From Propionibacteriaceae bacterium (GTDB lineage Bacteria; Actinomycetota; Actinomycetes; Propionibacteriales; Propionibacteriaceae): 7,738 nt of DNA. The stretch is taken from contig JAUNUL010000135.1 in assembly GCA_030538175.1 (NCBI GenBank), forward strand, positions 1-7,738. The letters run 5' to 3'. The notes under the pieces are model-generated. The model made no database searches. It had not been told where the DNA came from and was given only the letters and a program-made list of their open reading frames with translations. Made by a program: the position numbers and the translations under genes. Each line of letters begins with the position of its first letter. Position 1 is the stretch's first letter. Positions 1 through 6,821 of this stretch are shown piece after piece.

Positions 1-3
1 CCG

Positions 4-516
4 GTGTTCTTGGCCCCTGACCAATTGGCCGAGATCCTGCAGCCGGACCCCAAGCCCCTTGTCGGCCGGACTGAGTTCGACCCCGAGGATGTCGTCGCCG
101 TCGTTCCGGTGAACCCCGAACATCTGCAGGACATGATCGAGGCCGAGCTCGCTGACATGTTCGGCCATCGGCCACCGAGGGATGCTGAGGGTGATCTGGC
201 GGTCCGGGTCGGTTCGACGATGCTGTTCATCCGGGTCTCCGCCGATCACCGGGAGATCATCGTCTTTGCTCCGCTGGTCCACGACGTCGAGGGCCGTTCG
301 CGGGCGATGGAGATCTTGTCCGACCTCAACACCGAGGTCCGTTTCATCAAGTTCCAGTTGATCCGTGACCGGGTGTTTGTCAGCATGAGCGTCTTCGCCC
401 ACCCCTTTGTCCCGGCTCACCTCTTGCAGGCGGTGCGCATGATGAGCGAGGTCGCGGATGGGATCGACGATGACCTCGCCAGTCGTCTGCGCGGCCGAAC
501 AACGTTTGAGGACTGA
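4..516 (+). CDS. YbjN/CesT-like peptide-binding chaperone-type protein, 5' end uncertain
   Basis: The ORF gives 170 residues from a GTG at 4. The frame is still open at base 1 and no ribosome binding site can be seen, so the real start may lie upstream and the gene may be partial. The C-terminal two thirds (about residues 40-168) resemble actinobacterial proteins of the YbjN / type III secretion chaperone-like (TY-Chap) superfamily: an alternating strand pattern (LAVRVGSTMLFIRV, then REIIVFAPLV), a helix with LSDLNTEVRF, a strand FVSMSVFAHPF, and a closing helix RMMSEVADGIDDDLASRL. In this family the LNT/LN and ADxxDxxLA segments are typical. Members are small cytosolic domains thought to bind peptides or partner proteins; no enzyme activity is expected. 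No signal peptide or membrane segment is visible. The first 35 residues are rich in Pro and acidic residues and could be a linker from a longer N-terminus. Family placement is from remembered pattern; the partner is unknown. Confidence 0.72.
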   Translation: MFLAPDQLAEILQPDPKPLVGRTEFDPEDVVAVVPVNPEHLQDMIEAELADMFGHRPPRDAEGDLAVRVGSTMLFIRVSADHREIIVFAPLVHDVEGRSRAMEILSDLNTEVRFIKFQLIRDRVFVSMSVFAHPFVPAHLLQAVRMMSEVADGIDDDLASRLRGRTTFED

Positions 517-531
517 CCAGGGCATCTGTAC

Positions 532-549
532 GCCCGCTCGGGCCTTTCC
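532..549 (+). terminator. Weak stem-loop followed by CTTTCC, possible terminator
   Basis: GCCC (532-535) pairs with GGGC (540-543) around the loop GCTC, then CTTTCC follows at 544-549. It starts 15 bases after the stop of the YbjN-like gene. The stem is only 4 bp (5 if a 2-base loop is allowed) and the T run is three bases, so this is a poor intrinsic terminator and may be a chance inverted repeat in GC-rich DNA. Confidence 0.2.
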
Positions 550-600
550 GCCCACCCTGCCTACGCCACCCCATCCGACCCACGACTCGAGGAGTGACCC

Positions 601-1020
601 GTGGAGGAGCCCGGCCTTCCGTCCGCCCGGTTCGACACCCTGCCCACCGAGGAGATCGTTGCGTTGCTGCGCACCCATCACATTGGGCGGGTCGCATGGG
701 AATCAGCACATGGCCCGGTGATACTGCCGGTGGCCTATGCGTGGCGCGCGGGGGAGATGGCCTTTCGCACCGCGACCGACAGCCCGCTGGGGGATCTGGT
801 CACGCCCCGCGAGGTCGCTTTCCAGATTGATGACTACGACATCGAGACGGCGACGGGCTGGAGCGTTCTGGTGAGCGCGACCACCGCGCAAGTGATCGCG
901 GATGACGACCTCGCCGCGTGGCAGGAGCTGCTGCCGGAGCCGTGGGCTCCGGGGAACCGGGACTGCGTGATCCGACTCACTCCGCGCACTCTGTCCGGTC
1001 GGGCGGTCTCCCGCCGCTGA
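601..1020 (+). CDS. Pyridoxamine 5'-phosphate oxidase superfamily protein (flavin-binding type)
   Basis: This 139-residue protein starts at GTG 601, with a good Shine-Dalgarno GAGGAG at 589-594, six bases upstream. It fits the small Pyridox_ox_2-type split-barrel family: an N-terminal helix (LPTEEIVALLRTHHIGRVAW), then PVILPVAYAW, FRTATDSPLGDL, VAFQIDDYDIETATGWSVLV and a C-terminal segment ending in an arginine-rich LTPRTLSGRAVSRR. The order GR-A, LPVAY, FRT, F-IDDYD, GWSV is characteristic and the length is normal. Such proteins are cytosolic homodimers that bind FMN or F420. They reduce varied substrates or scavenge flavin and heme, so the substrate cannot be named and it should not be called PdxH, which is longer and has different active-site motifs. 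It lies 84 bases after the YbjN-like gene and 125 before a universal stress protein. In actinobacteria both families are often stress- or hypoxia-linked, but that role is inference here. Confidence 0.86.
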   Translation: MEEPGLPSARFDTLPTEEIVALLRTHHIGRVAWESAHGPVILPVAYAWRAGEMAFRTATDSPLGDLVTPREVAFQIDDYDIETATGWSVLVSATTAQVIADDDLAAWQELLPEPWAPGNRDCVIRLTPRTLSGRAVSRR

Positions 1021-1062
1021 TCGGCGTACGCAGCGGCGACCCGAGGCGAGGGTCCGGCTGCG

Positions 1063-1110
1063 TAACATCAGTGGGGCCCCGGCCCGGGTGTCGGTGCTGC
1101 GGTCTAACAT
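1063..1110 (+). promoter_or_regulatory. Candidate promoter region with two TAACAT -10-like hexamers
   Basis: The 125-base gap before the universal stress gene contains TAACATC twice, at 1063-1069 and 1105-1111, with starts 42 bases apart. TAACAT fits the actinobacterial -10 pattern TAnnnT. Neither copy has a recognisable TTGACA-like -35 at 16-18 bases upstream, so the promoter call is weak. Between them lies a GC-rich block with GGGGCCCC (1073-1080) and CCCGGG (1083-1088), which could form a small hairpin but has no T tract. Initiation from the second copy would give a leader of about 30 bases before the ATG at 1146. Confidence 0.3.
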
Positions 1111-1145
1111 CGGACCAACGTGGACTTCCAGTGAGAGGAAACTCG

Positions 1146-2039
1146 ATGACCGAGAACTCGGAGCGACGCAATCTGGTTGTTGTCGGAGTCGACGGCTCCG
1201 AGGATGGCCTGCGAGCGGTGGACTATGGGGTGCGCGAGGCAGTCAGCCAGGGTGCTGATCTGCTGCTGGCCCATGCGGTCGACGATGCTGTCCTGGCCGG
1301 TGCCTGGGGGGTCGTCTATGACCCCAACTTGCTGGAGGAAGCGGGTGAGGAAGCCGCCCAGAGCGCCAAGCAGCGGGCACTGGAGATGGGCTTTCCCGCC
1401 GAGCGGCTCACGACCAAGATCTATATGGGCAACCCGGGTGCGGTGTTGACCCGGTTGTCAGAGACGGCGCGGACACTGGTGGTCGGTCGGCGTGCGTTGA
1501 GTGGTCTCGAACGACTCTTCGTCGGGTCGACCAGTGTGGGGGTGGCTGCCACCGCCCACTGCCCGACCGTCATGGTGTCGGCGGCGAGCCACCTGCCGAA
1601 GACCGGTGACATCGGCCTGATCGGTGTGGGTGTCCACACCGGCGAGCCGAGCGAAGAGTGCCTCAGCTATGCCTTCGCGGAGGCCGCCCATCGTGGTGCC
1701 CGTCTGGAGGTCATCCACGCCTTCAATCTGCCGACGAGCTTCTTCGCCGATCGTTCCCAGCGCTCTGAGCGTGAGGAGAGCCACGCCAAGGTGGCTCGGG
1801 AGGTCCTGGCGACATTGGTCGCGCCGTTCGAGGCGCGCTATCCGGAAGTCGACGTGACCAAGAAAGTGGTTGCCGCGCATCCGGTTGATGAGCTCAACCG
1901 ACGCACCGAGGAACTCGACTTGCTGGTTCTGGGCGTGCATGGTTCCGGGCTGCCGGTCCTGTCACCCGGCGCGACCATCCGGGCGTTGATGGCCCATGGT
2001 CGCTGCCCCCTGGCTTTGGTGCGGGAGGGCAAGCACTGA
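1146..2039 (+). CDS. Universal stress protein, tandem UspA domains
   Basis: The product has 297 residues. The ATG at 1146 is chosen over the longer open frame from 918 because AGAGGA (1134-1139) lies six bases upstream and the Usp fold begins right after it; the longer frame would overlap the preceding gene. Domain 1 (about 8-145) has the nucleotide-contacting strand VVVGVDGSEDG (Asp16) and a P-loop-like motif at 114-128: G114-RR-A117-nine residues-G127-S128. The usual second glycine is Ala117. Domain 2 (about 156-293) is more degenerate: His164 stands where domain 1 has Asp16, and its loop reads G263-VH-G266-eight residues-G275-A276. Domain 1 may therefore still bind ATP while domain 2 probably does not. 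Proteins of this type are cytosolic stress, hypoxia or stationary-phase factors, often seen in two-domain form in actinobacteria. The gene probably heads a co-directional cluster with hrpA. Confidence 0.93.
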   Translation: MTENSERRNLVVVGVDGSEDGLRAVDYGVREAVSQGADLLLAHAVDDAVLAGAWGVVYDPNLLEEAGEEAAQSAKQRALEMGFPAERLTTKIYMGNPGAVLTRLSETARTLVVGRRALSGLERLFVGSTSVGVAATAHCPTVMVSAASHLPKTGDIGLIGVGVHTGEPSEECLSYAFAEAAHRGARLEVIHAFNLPTSFFADRSQRSEREESHAKVAREVLATLVAPFEARYPEVDVTKKVVAAHPVDELNRRTEELDLLVLGVHGSGLPVLSPGATIRALMAHGRCPLALVREGKH

Positions 2040-2071
2040 ACGGCCCGGCCCAGGAGCCTTTCGGCGGGTTG
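2023..2071 (+). promoter_or_regulatory. Competing translation-start signals for hrpA
   Basis: No ATG or GTG is in frame at the plausible start of the helicase. Two options exist. TTG at 2069 has AGGAG at 2052-2056, but the spacing of 12 bases is long. CTG at 2036, overlapping the stress-protein stop (CTGA), has GGGAGGG at 2023-2029 with an ideal six-base spacer, and the frame from it is open; it would add 11 residues (starting NGPAQEPFGG after the initiator). CTG is a rare bacterial start codon, so TTG is kept as the default. Confidence 0.45.
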
Positions 2072-5000
2072 CTCGAGTTCGACCCCGATCTGCCGATCAG
2101 CGGTCGCGTCGAGGACATCGCGCGTGCCGTCTCAAACCACCAGGTTGTGGTGGTGGCTGGCGAGACCGGCTCCGGCAAGACGACTCAGCTGCCCAAGATC
2201 TGTCTGCAACTCGGTCTGCGCCGGATTGCGCACACGCAGCCGCGCCGGATCGCCGCCCGTTCGGTGGCGGAACGGATCGCGGAGGAGACTGCCACCGACC
2301 TCGGCGACGAGATTGGTTATCAGGTCCGGTTCACCCGCAACGCGGGTCGGCAGACCCGGCTGTTGGTGATGACCGACGGCGTGTTGCTGGCTGAGATCAG
2401 CCACGACCGGGACCTGCGTCGCTATGACTGCATCATCATCGACGAGGCCCACGAACGCAGTCTGAACATCGATTTCCTGCTGGGGTATCTCAAGCAGTTG
2501 CTGGCGCGTCGCCCGGACCTGAAGGTCATCATCACCTCCGCCACGATCGATACCCAACGCTTCGCCGAGCATTTCGCGAGCCCCGCGACGGGGCAACCCT
2601 GCCCGATCATCGAGGTCTCGGGTCGGACCTATCCGGTGGAGATCCGGTATCGACCGATCGTGGAGGATCTGCCGCCGGATGAGGGTGCGGATGCGCTGGC
2701 GCAGCCGGTCGTGGCTGAGGCACGGGACCAGGTCGATGCGATCTGCGGGGCGGTCGAGGAGGTACGCCGGCTCGGTCCCGGGGATATTCTCGTCTTCCTG
2801 TCCGGCGAGCGTGAGATCCGGGACACCGCCGAGGCGTTGCAGGCGATGAAGCTGAGGGATACCGAGATCCTGCCGCTCTATGCCCGGCTGTCCGCCGCTG
2901 AACAGCACCGCGTGTTCAGCCGACACAGCGGTCAGCGGATTGTCTTGGCGACCAACGTCGCGGAGACCTCGATCACGGTTCCTGGCATTCGCTATGTCAT
3001 CGATCCCGGCACGGCGCGGATGTCGCGGTATTCGACCCGCAGGAAGGTCCAGCGGCTGCCCATCGAACCCATCTCCCAGGCCAGTGCCAACCAGCGCGCG
3101 GGCCGCTGTGGTCGCGTTGGGCCCGGTGTGTGCGTACGCCTGTTCAGCGAAGCCGACTTTTCCGCTCGTCCGGAGTTCACCGAGCCGGAGATCCTGCGCA
3201 CGAATCTGGCGTCGGTCATCCTGCAGATGGCGCATGCGGATCTGGGCGATATCACGGCCTTCCCGTTCGTGGAGCCGCCCGATTCGGGCCAGATCACTGA
3301 CGGTCTCCGGCTGTTGACCGAGCTGGGTGCCCTGCAGACCCGTGCCGCCGACCGCCAGGTCGGGCGTACGGCGGGTCGCAGCCCTCGTTTGACCCGCGTG
3401 GGGCACCAGCTTTCCCGGATCCCGCTCGACCCGCGCATGGCGCGGATGCTGGTGGAGGCGGATCGGCGCGGGTGCCTGCGCGAGGTGATCGTCATCGTCG
3501 CCGGGTTGACCATCCAGGATCCGCGTGAGCGCCCGACCGAGCATCGGGAACAAGCCGATGCCTTCCATCGACGGTTCTTCGCGCCGATGCCGACCGAGGA
3601 GGGTTCCGCGGCCGGAGAAAAGCCGGATCCCGACGGATCGGACTTCATCGCGCTACTGCGGTTATGGGACTACGTGATCGCACAGCGGGAAGCCTTGTCG
3701 GGCACCGCTTTCCGTCGGATGTGTCGGACGGAGTTTCTGAACTTCCTGCGGATCCGTGAGTGGCAGGACCTGGTAGGCCAGCTCAAAGAGATCACGCGCG
3801 AGCTCAAGTTGTCCCGCAACAGCGCGCCCGCCGATCCCGCCTCGATCGACACCGCGATCCTGTCCGGTCTGCTCTCCCACATCGGGCTGGCCGATGTCGT
3901 CGAACAACCGGTGGCGCGGGGGGCGAAACGGCGGCGCCCGGGTCCGCGTGAGTACGTGGGGGCTCGCGGCACGCGGTTCGCCATCAACCCCGGCTCAGCA
4001 GTCGCGAAGACCCAGCCCCCGTTGGTGATGGCGGGTGAACTCATCGAAACGACCCGGCTGTGGGCCCGGACGGTGGCCGGGATCGAGCCCTCCTGGGTCG
4101 AGGAGGTCGGCGGGCACCTGCTGCGGCGTACGCACTCCGAACCGCACTGGTCAGCCCGAGCGGGGGCAGTCATGGCGACCGAAAAGGTGACCCTGCTGGG
4201 CGTGCCACTGATCGCCGGACGCCCCGTGCACTTTTCGCGCATCGACCCCATGGCCGCCCGCGAGATCTTCATCCGCTCGGCCCTTGTCGAGGGGGACTGG
4301 CGCACCCGCCACCACTTCTATGCCCGCAACGTCGAAGTCCGTCGCGAGGCCGAGGAACTCGAGGAGCGCTCGCGGCGCCGGGACATCGTCGTGGATGACC
4401 AGGTGATCTTCGACTTCTATGATGCGCGGATCCCGGCCGATGTCGTGTCCGTGCGCCACTTCGATTCCTGGTGGCGCACCAAGCGGCAGACCGAGGACGC
4501 CTTCCTCGACCTGACCTTGGATGACCTGATCGCGACCGATGCCCCAGCCGCCGGCGACTTCCCGGATGTCTGGGCCGTCGGCGACAACGAGTTGCCGGTC
4601 AGCTATGTCTTCGACCTCGGTTCGGGGGCCGATGGGGTCAGCGTCGACCTGCAACTGGCCCGCCTCAACCAGATCCCGGCCGAGCCATTCGGTTGGCAGG
4701 TGCCGGGGCTGCGCCAGGAGCTCGCCACGGAGCTGATCCGAAGCCTGCCGAAGGCGATCCGCACCAGATTCGTGCCGGCGCCCGATCATGCCCGCGCGGC
4801 TCTCGCCTGGTTGACCAAGCAGGGGATCGAGCACACCGAGGCCTTCCCTCTGGCCCTCGGTCGTGCGCTGCGGGCGCTCACGGGGGAGATCGTCGATGAC
4901 GAGGCCTGGGATCTCGCCAAGCTCGATGGCCACCTGCGGGTGACGTTCGTTGTCCGTGATGCCGCCCGCAACGATCGCGAGGTCGGCCGCGGGAAGGACC

Positions 5001-5923
5001 TCGCGGAGCTGCGTCGCCGGTTTGCGCCCGCGCTCACGGAGAAGCTCACGAAAGCGGCCGCCAAACCCGGGCGCACCCGGGCGACGACCTGGACGTTCGG
5101 CACCCTTGCCGAGCAGCAGCGGGTCGGCGGGGGAGTCGGATATCCGGGCCTGGTCGATGAGGGCGACGCCGTGTCCTTGGTCGTGCACGATAATCCGCAG
5201 GTTCGGGATCGTCGCCACCGTCTGGGCGTACGCCGGCTGGTGCAACTGAACACACCTGATCCGACGAAGTGGGTGGTCGCGCACCTGTCGAACACCGACA
5301 AGCTGGCGTTGGGCCACAGTCCGTACGCCGGGGTGCCGGCCTTGTTGGCCGATGCCCGGCTCAAGGCGGTCGGGGACCTGATCGACACCGATGATGTTCG
5401 CACCCAGGCCCAGTTCGACGCCCTGTGCGATCGGGTGCGGGGAGACCTGCCGGACCAGATGCGACAGGTGGTCGCCCAGACTGCGGAGATCCTGCGTCGC
5501 AATCAGCAGGTCTCGCTCGCCCTGACCGGGGTCACCGATCACGAGATCGCCGACGACATCCGCGAGCACCGCGACACCCTCGTCTTCGACGGATTCATCG
5601 CGGCTACCGGGGAGCCGTGGTTCAGCCAACTCGCGAAATATCTGCATGCCATCGACCACCGGATCATCGCCCGGCGCGGCAGCCCACGCCGGGACGACGA
5701 GGCGCTCGGGGTGATCTGGCCGTTGGAAGGGGACTATGCCGACCTGCTGGCCAAGGCACCTCCGGGACCGTTGCCGGCGGAGGTGGCCGAGGTCGGCTGG
5801 TTGCTTGAGGAACTCCGGGTGAGTCTGTTCGCCCAGAGCTTGGGCACAATCCGGCCGGTATCGGCCAAACGCGTGCGGTCCGCGCTCGCTGGGGCTGCCC
5901 AGTACATTGGGCGCCATGCTTGA
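2069..5923 (+). CDS. hrpA: ATP-dependent RNA helicase HrpA, DEAH-box
   Basis: The product has 1284 residues from TTG 2069 (1295 if CTG 2036 is used), close to the roughly 1300 of Escherichia coli HrpA. Visible helicase motifs: Walker A GETGSGKT (31-38), motif Ia TQPRRIAARSVAERIA (about 56-71), the DEAH box (125-128), SAT (157-159), FLSGEREI (243-250), ATNVAETSITV (294 onward) and motif VI QRAGRCGR (342-349). All key residues are intact. A winged-helix/ratchet region follows (about 390-510), then an OB-fold-like part (about 600-690, GARGTRFAINPGS at 631) and a long C-terminal region (about 690-1275) matching the HrpA-specific DUF3418, including HFDSWWR. This C-terminus separates HrpA from the shorter HrpB. 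HrpA acts on RNA in the cytosol; in E. coli it is linked to mRNA processing and rescue of stalled or collided ribosomes. The gene follows the Usp gene closely and overlaps the next gene by 8 bases, suggesting one transcript. Confidence 0.96.
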   Translation: MLEFDPDLPISGRVEDIARAVSNHQVVVVAGETGSGKTTQLPKICLQLGLRRIAHTQPRRIAARSVAERIAEETATDLGDEIGYQVRFTRNAGRQTRLLVMTDGVLLAEISHDRDLRRYDCIIIDEAHERSLNIDFLLGYLKQLLARRPDLKVIITSATIDTQRFAEHFASPATGQPCPIIEVSGRTYPVEIRYRPIVEDLPPDEGADALAQPVVAEARDQVDAICGAVEEVRRLGPGDILVFLSGEREIRDTAEALQAMKLRDTEILPLYARLSAAEQHRVFSRHSGQRIVLATNVAETSITVPGIRYVIDPGTARMSRYSTRRKVQRLPIEPISQASANQRAGRCGRVGPGVCVRLFSEADFSARPEFTEPEILRTNLASVILQMAHADLGDITAFPFVEPPDSGQITDGLRLLTELGALQTRAADRQVGRTAGRSPRLTRVGHQLSRIPLDPRMARMLVEADRRGCLREVIVIVAGLTIQDPRERPTEHREQADAFHRRFFAPMPTEEGSAAGEKPDPDGSDFIALLRLWDYVIAQREALSGTAFRRMCRTEFLNFLRIREWQDLVGQLKEITRELKLSRNSAPADPASIDTAILSGLLSHIGLADVVEQPVARGAKRRRPGPREYVGARGTRFAINPGSAVAKTQPPLVMAGELIETTRLWARTVAGIEPSWVEEVGGHLLRRTHSEPHWSARAGAVMATEKVTLLGVPLIAGRPVHFSRIDPMAAREIFIRSALVEGDWRTRHHFYARNVEVRREAEELEERSRRRDIVVDDQVIFDFYDARIPADVVSVRHFDSWWRTKRQTEDAFLDLTLDDLIATDAPAAGDFPDVWAVGDNELPVSYVFDLGSGADGVSVDLQLARLNQIPAEPFGWQVPGLRQELATELIRSLPKAIRTRFVPAPDHARAALAWLTKQGIEHTEAFPLALGRALRALTGEIVDDEAWDLAKLDGHLRVTFVVRDAARNDREVGRGKDLAELRRRFAPALTEKLTKAAAKPGRTRATTWTFGTLAEQQRVGGGVGYPGLVDEGDAVSLVVHDNPQVRDRRHRLGVRRLVQLNTPDPTKWVVAHLSNTDKLALGHSPYAGVPALLADARLKAVGDLIDTDDVRTQAQFDALCDRVRGDLPDQMRQVVAQTAEILRRNQQVSLALTGVTDHEIADDIREHRDTLVFDGFIAATGEPWFSQLAKYLHAIDHRIIARRGSPRRDDEALGVIWPLEGDYADLLAKAPPGPLPAEVAEVGWLLEELRVSLFAQSLGTIRPVSAKRVRSALAGAAQYIGRHA
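5896..5913 (+). promoter_or_regulatory. Hairpin immediately before the PAC2 gene start
   Basis: GCCCA (5897-5901) and TGGGC (5908-5912) form a perfect 5-bp stem around the loop GTACAT, extendable by a T-G pair (5896/5913). It lies inside the last codons of hrpA and ends two or three bases before the ATG at 5916, just where a Shine-Dalgarno sequence would be expected. None is visible there. Ribosomes finishing hrpA would melt it, which fits translational coupling, but a short stem in GC-rich DNA can also be chance. Confidence 0.35.
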
Positions 5924-6821
5924 TCCCCGCCTCCTGTACACATTCAATCCCTCGTTGTGGGAGGACATGCGGGGCCGAAGGCCGGTGCTGGTGCATCTGC
6001 TGGAGGGCTATGTCGACGCAGGCCGGGTGGCCTCGACGCTGGCTGAGCACATCCTCGACACGTGTGAGTCCGATCTGCTCGTGGAGTTCGATCACGATCA
6101 GCTCCACGACTATCGGAGCCGGCGTCCGATGATGGTGTTCGATACCGACCAGTGGAAGTCGGTGGAGCACTTCCAGTTGGCCATGCACCGCGTCATCGCC
6201 CCCACCGGTGAGCACTTCGTGCTGCTGCACGGTCCCGAACCGGACAGCCAGTGGCAACGCGCGACGGCGGCAGTGACCGGGTTGGCCCAACGCCTTGACG
6301 TCCGTCTTGCAGTGACATCGCACGGCATCCCGACCGGCGTACCGCACAGCAGGCCAAGCCTGATCACCGAGTACGCGACGCGGTCCGCGTTGATCAAGAC
6401 CAGCAATCCGGCCTGGGTGGGGCGGGTCGAGGTGCCGGGCAGCTTCGGTTCGATGCTGGAGCTGGAGTTCGGCCGGGTCGGGATCGACGCTCTCGGCCTG
6501 GCGGTGAACGTGCCGCACTATTTGTCGCAGGCGCCGTTCTTCCAGGCATCGCTCGCGGCTCTCCATCGGCTGAACGACGCCACCGGGCTCGGGCTGGTGC
6601 TGGGAGACCTGCCCGACAAGGCTGAGACGAACCTGCACGAGATTCGCACCGAGGTTGCGGCATCCGAAGAAGTCCAACAGGTCGTGGAACAGCTCGAACG
6701 CCAATACGATCAGGCCCGCGAGGAGCGGCCCGTTCCGTCGGCTGACGAAATCGGGGCAGAGCTCGAGCGCTTTCTCGCCGAGCAGAACGACAAGAACGAA
6801 CCGAACGAGGATGGATCGTGA
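5916..6821 (+). CDS. PAC2 family protein (proteasome assembly chaperone-like fold)
   Basis: The product has 301 residues from ATG 5916. The in-frame TTG at 5907 would add three residues but has no better ribosome binding site. The gene overlaps the end of hrpA by 8 bases and has no clear Shine-Dalgarno sequence, so translation is probably coupled. Typical actinobacterial PAC2 features: an N-terminal LVHLLEGYVDAGRVAS segment (about 25-41), LLVEFDHDQLHDYRSRRP, FVLLHGPEPDSQW, a mid-protein VTSHGIPTGVPHSRP, then VPGSFGSMLELEFG and GLAVNVPHYLSQAPFFQAS. The C-terminus is helical (SEEVQQVVEQLERQYDQ, then IGAELERFLAEQ) and ends in an acidic, Asn-rich tail. The fold resembles eukaryotic proteasome assembly chaperone 2, and a Mycobacterium tuberculosis homologue, Rv2714, has a known structure. 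Its biochemical role in bacteria is not settled, and homologues occur without proteasomes, so a proteasome role should not be assumed. It is cytosolic, with no signal peptide or membrane segment. Confidence 0.9.
   Translation: MLDPRLLYTFNPSLWEDMRGRRPVLVHLLEGYVDAGRVASTLAEHILDTCESDLLVEFDHDQLHDYRSRRPMMVFDTDQWKSVEHFQLAMHRVIAPTGEHFVLLHGPEPDSQWQRATAAVTGLAQRLDVRLAVTSHGIPTGVPHSRPSLITEYATRSALIKTSNPAWVGRVEVPGSFGSMLELEFGRVGIDALGLAVNVPHYLSQAPFFQASLAALHRLNDATGLGLVLGDLPDKAETNLHEIRTEVAASEEVQQVVEQLERQYDQAREERPVPSADEIGAELERFLAEQNDKNEPNEDGS

Noticed and set aside
1101..1140. Possible DosR/DevR-type box in GGACCAACGTGGACTTCC
   Set aside because: The half-sites GGAC and GGAC are direct rather than inverted and lack the matching GTCC arm, so they do not fit the known palindrome.
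918..1145. Longer N-terminus for the universal stress protein
   Set aside because: The extra 76 codons overlap the preceding gene in another frame and read as low-complexity sequence; ATG 1146 has a well-placed Shine-Dalgarno sequence and begins the Usp fold.
2132..3568. A 478-codon minus-strand open frame opposite the helicase core
   Set aside because: The opposite strand encodes intact DEAH-helicase motifs throughout this stretch; the antisense frame is a high-GC artefact.
1025..5327. Six copies of CGTACG (starting at 1025, 3133, 3365, 4127, 5227 and 5322)
   Set aside because: Assuming roughly 65% GC, two to three copies are expected by chance in this length. The copies lie in different reading frames with no regular spacing, so the excess is small and not convincing.
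5907..5915. TTG start for the PAC2 gene
   Set aside because: It adds only three residues, lies inside the hairpin and has no Shine-Dalgarno sequence at a usable distance; ATG 5916 is more likely.
4151..5968. A 605-codon open frame on the minus strand opposite hrpA
   Set aside because: It is a mirror of the GC-rich hrpA codons. Its translation lacks recognisable domains, and the opposite strand carries a clear full-length helicase.
5664..6704. A 346-codon minus-strand open frame across the hrpA-PAC2 junction
   Set aside because: It spans two well-supported plus-strand genes and shows no domain of its own.
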